Source: Hofstenia miamia (Eukaryota; Xenacoelomorpha; Acoela; Hofsteniidae). Taken from it: DNA of 28,676 bases. The position numbers and the translations under genes are program-made. The stretch is taken from positions 912,738-941,413 of the forward strand of contig CABFPE010000093.1 of the NCBI GenBank assembly GCA_900660155.1, written 5' to 3'. Within the stretch, counting starts at the first letter, position 1, and every line of letters begins with the position of its first letter. Below the pieces are notes generated by a model that saw only the letters and a list, made by a program, of their open reading frames with translations, did no database searches and was not told the DNA's origin. Below are positions 20,018 through 28,676 of the stretch, in pieces.

Positions 20018-21951
20018 CTAAAATTTGAGAACAATAAAAAATTTGCAATACTTTAAATACCTGCAATATATTTCATTTTAATTATGTATTATGATTTCTT
20101 TAAAAAATTTACAACACAAATGGGAATTCGAATTTGCAATCACAAACAAGCTGAGTGTTTCAATCAACCACCCAACCCACTAAAAATTTTCCCGCTAAAT
20201 CTTCAACAATGAAATATAGCTTTAATAAATTCAATTAATGAATTTTATTAAATTAAAGAAATGGTAGTTTCACTTGATTTACATATTTGTAAAATTTCCA
20301 ACTTCAAGTAGCAATTAGCTATTAAAAGTATGATGTTCTACAAACCGGTTAACAATTTAGCATTGCAGCACTCTGAATTAAACAATTAATTTTCAAAGCA
20401 TATGTTCAGACCACAACAATTATGTGTATTATATATATATATATATAATTTTCCAAATGGCAATGATATAAGTCTAAAGTAAAGGTAAGGATTTAGAGCG
20501 CGTAGATAAATTTAGCATTGCAAAAGGGAAGCCACTATATTGCTAAAAATCACGCAAGAGGACAATCGGTCCCTGCCTTCTCTATAAATTCACAACTGCT
20601 GTTAATGCCATCAGAAGTTAAAGTTGTTGCTCGTTCCAACCTAGGATTACCATTTGGGACCCCCCAAGCCACTATATTGCTAAAAATCACGCAAGAGGAC
20701 AATCGGTCCCTGCCTTCTCTATAAATTCACAACTGCTGTTAATGCCATCAGAAGTTAAAGTTGTTGCTCGTTCCAACCTAGGATTACCATTTGGGAAAGT
20801 CTGATATCAAATTTGTTAGTTTAGATATTTTCTTGATCTAATAATTATTTTCAAAAAGACAATGAAACAAACTCTAATACAGCAGAAGAAAAAAAAGGGG
20901 ATAAAAATTCTCACGACTCATGCTTGAATTATTTCAATGTAATCCCAGTAGATTAAGTAAAAAGCTATTTGTAATTATATATTTGCAAAATTACAATTAC
21001 TAAAATGACAGTTCAATGCAAAAGTTGAGGTGATATAACCTCCACTTCTGGTGACATCAGCTAAGAACTTTTGGTTAAAAATGATTCTATATTGAAAAAA
21101 GCCATTATAAGTGAAATTGAAAATAAGATAATAAAATTACAAATTATTAATTAAATTTAATTATTTTTCAATAAACTTAAATTTCAAAACATTTCAAATC
21201 TGTCAAAATAACCATGGACAGTGCCTGTATAAAAGTCAATTTGTGAGTGAGTTAACAAACAATCTAAATTAGCTATTATCACCAGTAACAATGTTTGCTT
21301 GGCACTGATTGAGTAGAGGACTTTGCATTGTATACAGAGAGTGTACCATCAAATCCCAGAGTTTCATAAGTGCATGCAATGCGATAGTTGTTTGCTCTTG
21401 TTGTTTCTCATTTTAACCAATTTAGAATTAATTAACAAACATAGCAACCAAAAGTTCGAGAAAAATTAAAGGAAGAAAAACTTTTCAAAAGAAAAAATTA
21501 ACAAAACAATTTAAACGGGAAAGAACATACTTCAGAAAACAAATCTAACAAAGGCAATTGCCTAAAATTTTGTCAAAGTTAAAAAGGATAGCAGTGTTGC
21601 CTACCTACATTAAAGTAAAAAATTTACCACTACACAAATAAAATCTAGCTAAGTTGATCGGGATTTCAGCGACTAATATATTTAATGCAAGGGTTCAATC
21701 ATGAAAATAATGTTTTAAGGCTAAATGTATTTGAAAAGCTTACAGAAGATAAGGATAGTGAAGAAGGACTCTGTGAAAACATATTTGTTGGCAAAAAGAT
21801 AATGAAAATTCAAAAACGTTTTCAGGAATATAGTTCTATATGTACATTCACAATCTTACATACAAAAAAATTAGCATAACTTGTGCGAGCATTTTGAAAA
21901 TTAAATTTTAAATTTACTTTATGTAATAAATGTAAAATAAAGATTGATTAC
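20018..21951. other. ATPase intron, 1.9 kb
   Basis: Intron between the exons starting 20017 and ending 21952. It holds the tandem duplication at 20529-20796 and a (TA)n run at about 20430-20447. A 64-residue plus-strand open frame (21685-21879) has no recognisable domain. Confidence 0.6.
20529..20796. repeat. Tandem duplication, 137-bp period
   Basis: The 131-bp block at 20529-20659 is repeated without visible change at 20666-20796. The copies are separated by a run of six C. It is within an intron of the ATPase gene and does not touch splice sites. The poly-C spacer is odd in such AT-rich DNA. Confidence 0.92.
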
Positions 21952-22191
21952 ATTTGGAGGCAAGCTGCGACAAGCAATTGCTAAAACTCTAAAGCCACTT
22001 GAGGTGAACTGTTTGATTCTGTCAGAAAACCCTTCGGGTACAGTAGAACAGAGAGAAGCAACCATTTCAGGTGCACCTTTACAATAAACACAAGCATTAC
22101 TTTCACCTAATTGCTGAGTCACAACACTCATTCTCTGAAGTTCGGATGCAAAAACAAAACTTCGAATCACCGCAACTTCTAACTGGATTCC
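21952..22191 (-). CDS. ATP13A2-like, exon with ATP-binding part of N domain
   Basis: Contains IRSFVFASELQRMSVV, then CVYCKGAPEMVASLC and GFRVLAIACRSLPPN. KGAPE is the conserved nucleotide-domain lysine motif. Acceptor TTTTTTAG before 22191, donor GTAATC after 21952, phase 0. Length 240 nt. Confidence 0.96.
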
Positions 22192-22410
22192 CTAAAAAAC
22201 TGAATCTGTTGAATTCAAGTTTAAAGCACACATGAAATACAAAAATATAGGACTATTTTCTTTTTTCAGTGATTGCCTTAGGTAAATGCCATACCTAATG
22301 TTCAATATATCAAAGTTTTAGTTCTGTAAATTTCAGAAAGAAATAAATGCCTTAGTAATCACACACAGAAAGACAATAATAGAGGAAAAAACTAGAAAAA
22401 CATTACTTAC

Positions 22411-22632
22411 GCCATAAGAAGGGGATTTCACTAAAGAGGGTGGAAGACTTTCGAACCCGGCTTGTTCAGGATCGCATAGCTCCCATTTCGTTGCCTCAAA
22501 CATTTTGACATCCACTGGATCACCATTAATCTCGCCGTTATTCAGTCTCACAAGTGAATGGCATGATGCCATACCAATAACTCCAACATCAGTGGCAGGC
22601 AGAAGGTTAAGATCTCGAATTACTTCACCTTT
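22411..22632 (-). CDS. ATP13A2-like, exon with first part of N domain
   Basis: Encodes LLPATDVGVIGMASCHSLVR and NGDPVDVKMFEATKWEL, the P5B pattern at the entrance of the nucleotide-binding domain. It ends in LPPSLVKSPSYG. Acceptor TTTTAG before 22632, donor GTAAGT after 22411, phase 0 at both ends. Length 222 nt. Confidence 0.95.
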
Positions 22633-22829
22633 CTAAAAGCATACCATCATCATTATTAGGATAGCATCACAACTTGCTTGTTTGATCAAGAATTTATAGC
22701 CTAAAGTAGTTATCCCTCGCCATTTTAGCATTGAATTTACACAGTCAAAATATATTGAAGAAAACTAAATTGAAAAATGTGCATAACACAGATTTCTGCT
22801 AAATTGAAAATTGGACTATTACCACTTAC

Positions 22830-22994
22830 CCCTTTCAATGGTAGATAACCCCAGAAATCAAGCCCATCCTCAGTAATAGTACCAGTTTTGTCAAAGATGG
22901 CCATTTTCACTTTACCAGCTACGTTGATACGAGCTGGACTGGTGGAGAAAATCTTGCCCTTTTTCAAACGAGACGTCGCATACACAATTCCAAT
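22830..22994 (-). CDS. ATP13A2-like, exon with phosphorylation site
   Basis: Reads IGIVYATSRLKKGKIF, then SPARINVAGK and the catalytic IFDKTGTITEDGLDFWG. The aspartate of DKTGT is the residue phosphorylated in the cycle. Acceptor TTTTTTTAG before 22994, consensus donor GTAAGT after 22830, both phase 0. Confidence 0.96.
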
Positions 22995-24308
22995 CTAAAA
23001 AAATTGACATTATCCACGCACTTAGAAATCAACCAACCATTTGTCAAAAATCATAATAATATTTAAAGAACATGTCAAAATATTTACAAAAAGATTTAAC
23101 AAAAAAGCAAGGAAATCCCATTTTTAGTACATGTTATCCAGAAAGAAGCTGAGGTCCTGAAACATAAAAAAGCTATTGTTAAATCAATACTGGGGAATAC
23201 CAAACAAGCACTGACAATGTGAAACAGCAAAAGAAAATTTTGCAATGCTGAATATCTCGGGTACACCAAACAATGAAAATTAAAATTGCAAATTTTATTG
23301 AATGATTTTAATTAAGGTTGCAGTAAAATGATGACTTCTTTTAACCCTGTATAACATTTTTAATCTTTTCATTAAATTTTAACTCAAAACCTATCAGTTA
23401 TACATGCCGTAAAGGGTGAATAGCGATGAAGAGCGTGTACATCCGTATGTGGATATCATAGCTATATTAATTAGTTATTGTCATTCAGTTAATAATTTAC
23501 AGATATATTTCTAACCTTATAGAAAAAATGAAAACATTTATAGAGATAGAACAAATTTGAAGAACAAATTGGATACCAACCACATCAATGTAAATTTATT
23601 AGAAGTAACTAAACATTGCTCAGGCTAAAACTTCAGAAGTCAACAACAGAACTTAAAATGGTAATATGTAAGAAATGAAATCAGGTTTTACCATGTATAA
23701 AAACTGAACATTCCCTGAACACATCAAAAGCGTTTTTATCTATAAATTCAATTGTGACATAAAATTATGTATAGATATATATTTCAATAATTTCCAAGAA
23801 ATGTGAATTGAAAAGTTGATTAATCATAAACTACCCATTGTATGTTCAAATTATTCCAGTAATGAATGTTCAGGTAATAAACTACCTAAAGCCAATGGCC
23901 TCAACTATTTTGTTCTCTGTAAATGGTCCACCCAAGTCCCGTCTAAACGAAGGATGAAAAAGATTTTGTAACCAGTTGTGTTTTCAGACTTAAGATTTTT
24001 TTAGTTAGTAGCGTTTAAAAAGTTACTTTAGAAACTATCTAAAATATAATCAAATGTCTTTGCGTTTAGGCTAAACTAGGCCACTAAAACTAAATGAAAA
24101 CTGTTCATAGTCTCTCAATTATTACGGCATACGTTATTATATTTAAGATTAAAAAACTGGGAAATAAGTAATAAAAACCAAACATTGCTTTAAGGGAAAC
24201 TTGAAGGAAAATAAATGTTTTCAATGATGAAAAGGTTATCTAACCTCACTGTGTACTCACAATGTATAGCGTTTAATGACTCAGTGAACAAATACAGAAA
24301 AGAATTAC
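22995..24308. other. ATPase intron, 1.3 kb
   Basis: AT-rich intron with no transposon, RNA gene or open frame that I can support on either strand. Confidence 0.6.
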
Positions 24309-24529
24309 AGTCATTGCTGCAGGCAGAGCAGGTGGCACAACGATGGTGAGAATATCCAATGATTTGACCATAGTTTGAAAAAATGAGAAGCCAAACGATT
24401 GGAAAAGATAGAACGATAAACCAGTTCCAGTGAAGGCCAGTACACTCATGCACAGAATAAATCTCATTGCATCCGAATAAAATGCGAAACCAACGGGTCG
24501 GGGATACAAAATTGAACGCACCAACTCAC
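24309..24529 (-). CDS. ATP13A2-like, exon with M3-M4
   Basis: Encodes GELVRSILYPRP, then FYSDAMRFILCMSVLAF (M3). The second half of M4 reads SLDILTIVVPPALPAAMT. PPALP is the P5B-specific substrate-binding signature. Acceptor TTTTTAG before 24529, donor GTAATT after 24309, phase 0. The first 23 bases are also present in the tandem duplicate at 24683-24705. Confidence 0.95.
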
Positions 24530-24858
24530 CTAAAAATTCAAAACATAAGGAATATTTTATTTCTCCCATTCTTCAATGAATGCTAAGCAATAAGTAAAGA
24601 CGTACGACATAGTTAGCAAAATTTATCATTAAAAAGTATACAGTCTCAAACCTTTTGCTGTATAAAATCCAGTTTTAACAACCAAAATTGAACGCACCAA
24701 CTCACCTAAAAATTCAAAACATAAGGAATATTTTATTTCTCCCATTCTTCAATGAATGCTAAGCAATAAGTAAAGACGTACGACATAGTTAGCAAAATTT
24801 ATCATTAAAAAGTATACAGTCTCAAACCTTTTGCTGTATAAAATCCAGTTTTAACAAC
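24507..24858. repeat. Exact 176-bp tandem duplication across an exon-intron-exon junction
   Basis: 24507-24682 and 24683-24858 appear identical over all 176 bases with no spacer. Each copy contains, in minus-strand order, 31 bases of exon end with donor, a complete intron of 122 bases, an acceptor and 23 bases of the next exon. The duplication therefore copies both splice sites and creates the mini-exon at 24652-24705. Confidence 0.97.
24652..24705 (-). CDS. ATP13A2-like, candidate duplicated 54-nt mini-exon
   Basis: A tandem duplication of 176 bp brings the first 23 bases of the downstream exon, with its acceptor, up against the last 31 bases of the upstream exon, with its donor. The result is a complete potential exon with AG before 24705 and GT after 24652. 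It enters and leaves in phase 1 and reads 18 codons without a stop: GELVRSILVVKTGFYTAK. If used, the pump would carry VVKTGFYTAKGELVRSIL twice in a row at the A domain-M3 link. If skipped, the normal protein results. Use cannot be judged from sequence, and an assembly error is possible. Confidence 0.45.
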
Positions 24859-25013
24859 AACAGCAAGGACATGCTCATTGCGGTAATAATTGGATTGGAG
24901 AACGCGAGTGCCACAAAATACTGTACTTCGCCGATGAGCAGCTAGAGGTTGATACATGGTGTTAGTACCATCAGCAGTTGATAAAGGTGATTTACCCACT
25001 GCAACGCTCTCCC
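24828..25013 (-). CDS. ATP13A2-like, exon with end of A domain
   Basis: Begins by completing LTGES (GESVAVGKSPLS), then AAHRRSTVFCGTRVLQ and HVLAVVVKTGFYTAK. Acceptor CTTAG before 25013; donor GTTTGA after 24828, phase 1. The donor is a weak match to the usual consensus. The 3' part of this exon (24828-24858) lies inside a 176-bp exact tandem duplication, so its last 31 bases and donor occur again at 24652-24682. Confidence 0.93.
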
Positions 25014-26333
25014 CTAAGAAACAAATCACTGACAATGAAAATGACACTTTGCAATAATCTATAAGAGCAGATGAAGTTTTAAAACTTAAGAATTTAACAT
25101 GTCAAGCATTACATGAATGAATACATAAATACAAAGACTAATATATAAGCGCCGAAACAATTCCTCTGAACAATAGAACTAATTCTGACTCAAAATACAA
25201 GATAAACAACGAATTATATATATGGTAAACAACAAGCCTATTTTCTAACAATTTATCCGAATTTCAGGTTCTGTTTCAATAAATGCATTGCCTCATCGCT
25301 TTGTTTTGCAGTAATATATTCATTACAATATTTTAAGCGTTGAAAATGTTCAGTTCAGTGCAACTAACTTGTGCATATAAATGGAAAAAGTACATAGTTC
25401 TTTGCGCAATTCAATTAAAATACTAATTCAAAGCAAAAAGTGATTCTTAAATGTTAATTAAATTTCAATCCAAAGTATTTGATAACAAATTTGAATTAAA
25501 AAAGAGTACCTAGTAATTGCATTTGCTGAAACATGAGAGCGCTAATTAATATTGGCATATACCCAAACTAAATTTGTTGTTTTTACTTAAAGCTGTTGAA
25601 CAACAGAAATTTCATTTGTTTGATCGAATAATGGAGATACCCCAGTCTCTTAATGTAGGAAACAACATTATATAAATATTTATTAAATTAATAATGCTAA
25701 TAAAAAATTAAGAGCATTGATAATTATTAAATGTGAATAATTACTTCCATAATATTTAATCAAAGTATACAATTAAAGCGTTATTAAAACTTGATCAATT
25801 TATCCTCGTAATATTCAAAAATATTTTACGAAAAAACCAATAATGTTTGTTATTGAATTTTTTAATAAAATTTATTGCTAGCAAAGTGCATTTGAACACT
25901 GGCTATAATAATATAATAAACTCCATGTTTTCAAAAATATAATATGATTGCGCAATTTTAATTCAAAAAATTGCCTACGTCGACAGCTTTGCGTGTTTTG
26001 AAATTTTTGCAAAAACGGCACATCAACAATAGCACCCTAAAGTGAGTTTGCTGCACCTAAACTTTACAATATATTGGTGAATTGCCATTGCAAGTAAATA
26101 ACTAGCACTGGTTTACTTTTTTGTTTTTCTCAAAGTAGCAAAAAGTGAGTTAGGCAAATTTATAGTTAAAATGACGATATTGTATATGAATGTGTTTTTG
26201 ATAAGTAATGAAAATATTGGAAAATGTCAATCAGTAGCAAGCTTTGGAGTGATAGAAAAAATACATACTTGATAATTTTCATAATTAAGCAATTGCAACG
26301 AAACTGTCAAATGAAATAATACGATATGCTCAC
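25014..26333. other. ATPase intron, 1.3 kb
   Basis: Strongly AT-rich intron without recognisable features. The 25640-25960 part is the most AT-rich stretch of the gene. Confidence 0.6.
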
Positions 26334-26655
26334 CTGTCAGCATTGCTTCATTCACAATGCAAGTGCCCTGTAGCATAACAGCGTCACAAGTGACCTCGCA
26401 TCCGTTACGGGGAATGACAATTATATCACCCGGTACCAAATCCTTTGACTCAATTTCATATTCAATAACTTCACCGTGCTCAAAACGAAGTACTGTGACC
26501 GGGAGATGTCCCGTGGTGCCCGCCATCTTACTCAGTGTGACTGACTGACTGCGAATTTCATATACCTCTATGAAAAGAGAGAATACGGAAGTAACTGCAA
26601 TGACAACTGAGTAAGTATAATAATCTTCCATGCACCAAATTCCAATGGAAATTAC
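26334..26655 (-). CDS. ATP13A2-like, exon with M1-M2 and A domain
   Basis: Acceptor TTTAG before 26655, donor GTGAGC after 26334. It encodes VISIGIWCMEDYYTYSVVIA, a hydrophobic hairpin (M1-M2), then VYEIRSQS. The actuator domain follows with LVPGDIIVIP, CDAVML and NEAMLTG. The glycine of the LTGES dephosphorylation motif is split by the intron (phase 1), and the next exon supplies ES. Length 322 nt. Confidence 0.95.
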
Positions 26656-26796
26656 CTAAAGTTAAAAATTGTAAGCTCAAAATCAATTCCCAATTTGTTT
26701 TACTAAAATTACAAAAATCATTTAAAAATAATGTTCAGCTTGGAAATTAATAGCTATTGGTGAGTAGGCATTTATATATTGTTAATTTATTGGCCG

Positions 26797-26799
<3 letters not shown>

Positions 26800-26829
<30 letters not shown>
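26800..26829. repeat. (TA)n microsatellite
   Basis: About 15 uninterrupted TA units, followed after 20 bp by a shorter TA run. It lies in the intron upstream of the A-domain exon. Confidence 0.95.
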
Positions 26830-26831
<2 letters not shown>

Positions 26832-27185
26832 ATTTTATATTTTATTTTTTATATATATATAGAATAATTTTAGAAGTTCATCGCACTTGGAAAATATATT
26901 ATGAATAGCAAACCAACTATTTCTTATTAAAAGGGTTGCCAAAAGTGAAGCAGTCAACTAACTGCTACAGACTATTTTGGGTATCGAAGAGCATAATGGT
27001 ATATATACTATGGAAATGTGGTGGCCGGTGTATTCAGAGTCGTTTGACTTTTTTCAATAGCGCCGGATGGGAATTCTATACATTAAACTCCTTATTCTTC
27101 CATGTGGATGCTTTCAGGTAATTAAAGGAATCACAAGACCCCAATATAATCCGCTGAAAAGCCAAAAAATATTATTCTGTCGTTG

Positions 27186-27202
27186 CACACACACACACAC
27201 AC
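27186..27202. repeat. (CA)n microsatellite
   Basis: About eight CA units on the plus strand, within the same intron as the TA run. Confidence 0.95.
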
Positions 27203-27513
27203 TATTGTATTTCATCACACATAATTTTTCTAAAAAAATTTTATGCGAATATTCTTAATATTAATAGTCTAAATACAAAATAAGAATGTTAATGCAGTAT
27301 ATTCAAGAAATTATTTTTTTGTTAATTTCGTTAGATTTTCACTGTAACTGGTTAATTGTAAATCATTGCGCTTTTTGTGAAACGGATTAGAGTTTGAAAA
27401 CGTTTTATAATACTTTTATTAGAGCCCCCCAGTCCATAATTTTTTGTAGGAGCGCGCTTGAATATACCACTGATAGTTACACTGTTGTCTGGCATAGAAT
27501 GCGAAACTTAGCC

Positions 27514-27601
27514 ATGAAAAAGTTGAAAAGATGTCATTTACTTATCATCTTCCTAATCATTGGTGAATACGCGATTGCAGATGAACTATGTTGTTTACAA
27601 G
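27514..27601 (+). CDS. Possible first exon of a small secreted protein (nested, opposite strand)
   Basis: From ATG at 27514 the frame reads MKKLKRCHLLIIFLIIGEYA and continues IADELCCLQ. It has the build of a signal peptide: a basic start, a hydrophobic core and a small residue before a polar stretch with two cysteines. A donor-like site, CAAG followed by GTAAAC, comes directly after. The frame is open upstream to 27394 and downstream to 27654 without splicing. No second exon was identified on the plus strand, and the stretch lies inside an ATPase intron. This may be chance in AT-rich DNA. Confidence 0.2.
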
Positions 27602-28621
27602 GTAAACATCAATTGGCAAGCACAACTTTCGGCACACTATTTTATGACAATTAATAGAATATATTCTGTATGAAAATGGAAACAAAGTTTTCCTTTCTCA
27701 AATTGAATTTTTTTCCTCACCACAAAGACCTAAAACAATACTGAACTAGGAAATATTTACAAAATTTACAAATAGTTCTTTTGTTAACTACAACGTAAAA
27801 ATTTCACTTCATTTTCAATGTCAGTGTGCATTCGCGCTCTTTCGAATTTTTCACAAAGAATTTGTACTCCACTGATTGCTTCAAGAAATCCTACAAAAAC
27901 TATTTAATATGTGAGTTAAATTAGTACTAGTGCTTTGGATAATTTCCTCCTAACTCTCAAACTTTCAACTGTTATTGATTTTTTTAGCTTTTCTTCTCGC
28001 TTTAAAAAATCTCTGAAGTCTTTCCTCTTTGCTGATCCCTTCTTTCGCTTTGCTTACTTATCCACTTTCTCTTACTTCATCTCCTGTTATTGTCTTCGCT
28101 GCCAAAAAACTTGATTTTTATTTTTTTGTACTATTTTGCTTTCATTGGCATAAAAAATTCTTTCATTTTTATAACCACTATACGCAAAAATGATTAAATA
28201 TTTAAGTTTATTCTAATTTTTCCACTCTATCTAAGACATACTCACACCTACTGCCTGATAGTCATTGTTGATGAGTATCAAATTTAGCACAATTTACATA
28301 CAAACGAAGAATTTTCACTAACTCATAAAATAACAAGGCTTTTTGGAAGAAAATTACTTCAAAAGATTAGATAGAACATATTTCTTTTCTAGAAGAAAAC
28401 AAGGAATAATTTCAAATGAAACACAAATGAGTAAGAGAACATTCATTATATGCTGTAACTAAACATAATAAAATTTTGAAGTTGAAAATAAAACATAACT
28501 ACAGAGAAGGCAACAACAGCGAATAAATAACAATTGACCCTGACAAACCTTGCACTCAATGTGATGACAATTATAAGCATATACTTGATGTATTGAGTTA
28601 CAAAATACCGGATAACTTTAC

Positions 28622-28676
28622 TTGAAAGACATAAAACGGATTGATCACTTCATTGACCAACAGCCAAAGATAGCTT
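28622..28676 (-). CDS. ATP13A2-like, exon running off the right edge
   Basis: The last 18 codons of an exon, reading SYLWLLVNEVINPFYVFQ. This is the conserved segment just before M1 (NPFY-hFQ in all P5B pumps). The exon ends CAA at 28622 and is followed by the donor GTAAAG, phase 0, which joins the next exon to give FYVFQ-VISIGIW. The upstream part of the exon lies outside the window. Confidence 0.9.

Larger units (their letters stand above)
26656..28621. other. ATPase intron, 2.0 kb
   Basis: The intron contains a (TA)n microsatellite at about 26800-26829, a (CA)n run at 27186-27202, a pyrimidine-rich plus-strand tract at about 27940-28110 and the small exon-like ORF at 27514. Nothing else is supportable. 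Confidence 0.6.
11189..28676 (-). other. ATP13A2-like P5B ATPase gene, gene span (5' end beyond window)
   Basis: A P-type ATPase of subfamily P5B. The PPALP motif in M4 separates it from P5A, which has PPELP. Among P5B members the C-terminal half resembles ATP13A2 most: GVSLSQAEASV, LILYT-(x)4-NLGD, MGRTNPAK followed by RKRPPG, and SSGAPFRR are all close to the ATP13A2 pattern. ATP13A2 exports polyamines from late endosomes and lysosomes into the cytosol. Twelve exons give about 936 residues to the stop at 11189-11191. Most introns are phase 0; those after the exons ending at 26334 and 24828 are phase 1, and the one after 19749 is phase 2. The cytosolic and membrane N-terminus, about 200-250 residues, is outside the window. 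All catalytic motifs are intact. One intron of 6 kb carries several transposons. Confidence 0.95.

Noticed and set aside
21685..21879. 64-residue acidic plus-strand ORF in an ATPase intron
   Set aside because: No recognisable family, no flanking splice signals that extend it, and it lies opposite a well-supported gene.
24652..24705. Treating the mini-exon as certain coding sequence
   Set aside because: The donor and acceptor are exact copies of working sites, but only transcript data can show use, and assembly error is possible, so it is listed with moderate confidence.
27800..27906. Minus-strand exon-like segment after TTTTTGTAG, reading GFLEAISGVQILCEKFERAR
   Set aside because: It ends in a stop after about 35 codons and would break the ATPase if used. 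The neighbouring ATPase exons join perfectly without it.

Overview
This is an AT-rich piece of an animal genome, probably an invertebrate. It has GT-AG introns of about 0.1 to 6 kb, no bacterial-type gene spacing, and many decayed transposons of animal type. One N at position 178 shows that it comes from a draft assembly. I cannot fix the phylum from the sequence alone.

The one host gene I can support covers most of the right-hand side, from about 28676 down to 11189 on the minus strand. It encodes a P5B-type ATPase most like ATP13A2, the endolysosomal polyamine exporter. Twelve exons, or thirteen with a duplicated mini-exon, give about 936 C-terminal residues. They cover M1-M2, the A domain (LTGES), M3-M4 with PPALP, the P domain (DKTGT, TGD, GDGAND), the N domain (KGAPE) and M5-M10 with the natural stop. 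All junctions join in frame. The N-terminal 200-250 residues lie beyond the right edge.

The left part (1-11188) holds no intact host gene that I recognise. In order it contains: a direct repeat with a minus-strand coding remnant; a CR1/L2-like non-LTR fragment (copy A); a 287-bp hAT-like MITE; a three-copy degenerate repeat family coding for an unidentified protein; a second non-LTR copy (B) with its 3' end; a possible solo LTR; a 2.1-kb piggyBac element bounded by TTAA with a broken transposase; and a hAT transposase scrap.

The 6-kb ATPase intron (13276-19359) is a transposon nest read on the opposite strand. It has a Harbinger element with exact ends and a TAA duplication, carrying a transposase remnant and a convergent MADF-domain ORF. 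Next come a seven-copy 33-bp tandem repeat, another non-LTR reverse-transcriptase fragment, and a long, badly broken P-element/THAP9-type transposase.

The most interesting feature is an exact 176-bp tandem duplication (24507-24858) that spans an exon-intron-exon junction of the ATPase. It creates a complete 54-nt exon with its own acceptor and donor that stays in frame and would repeat 18 residues of the pump. Two other exact or near-exact tandem duplications (periods 137 and 167 bp) lie in introns of the same gene, so an assembly artefact must be excluded before reading biology into them.
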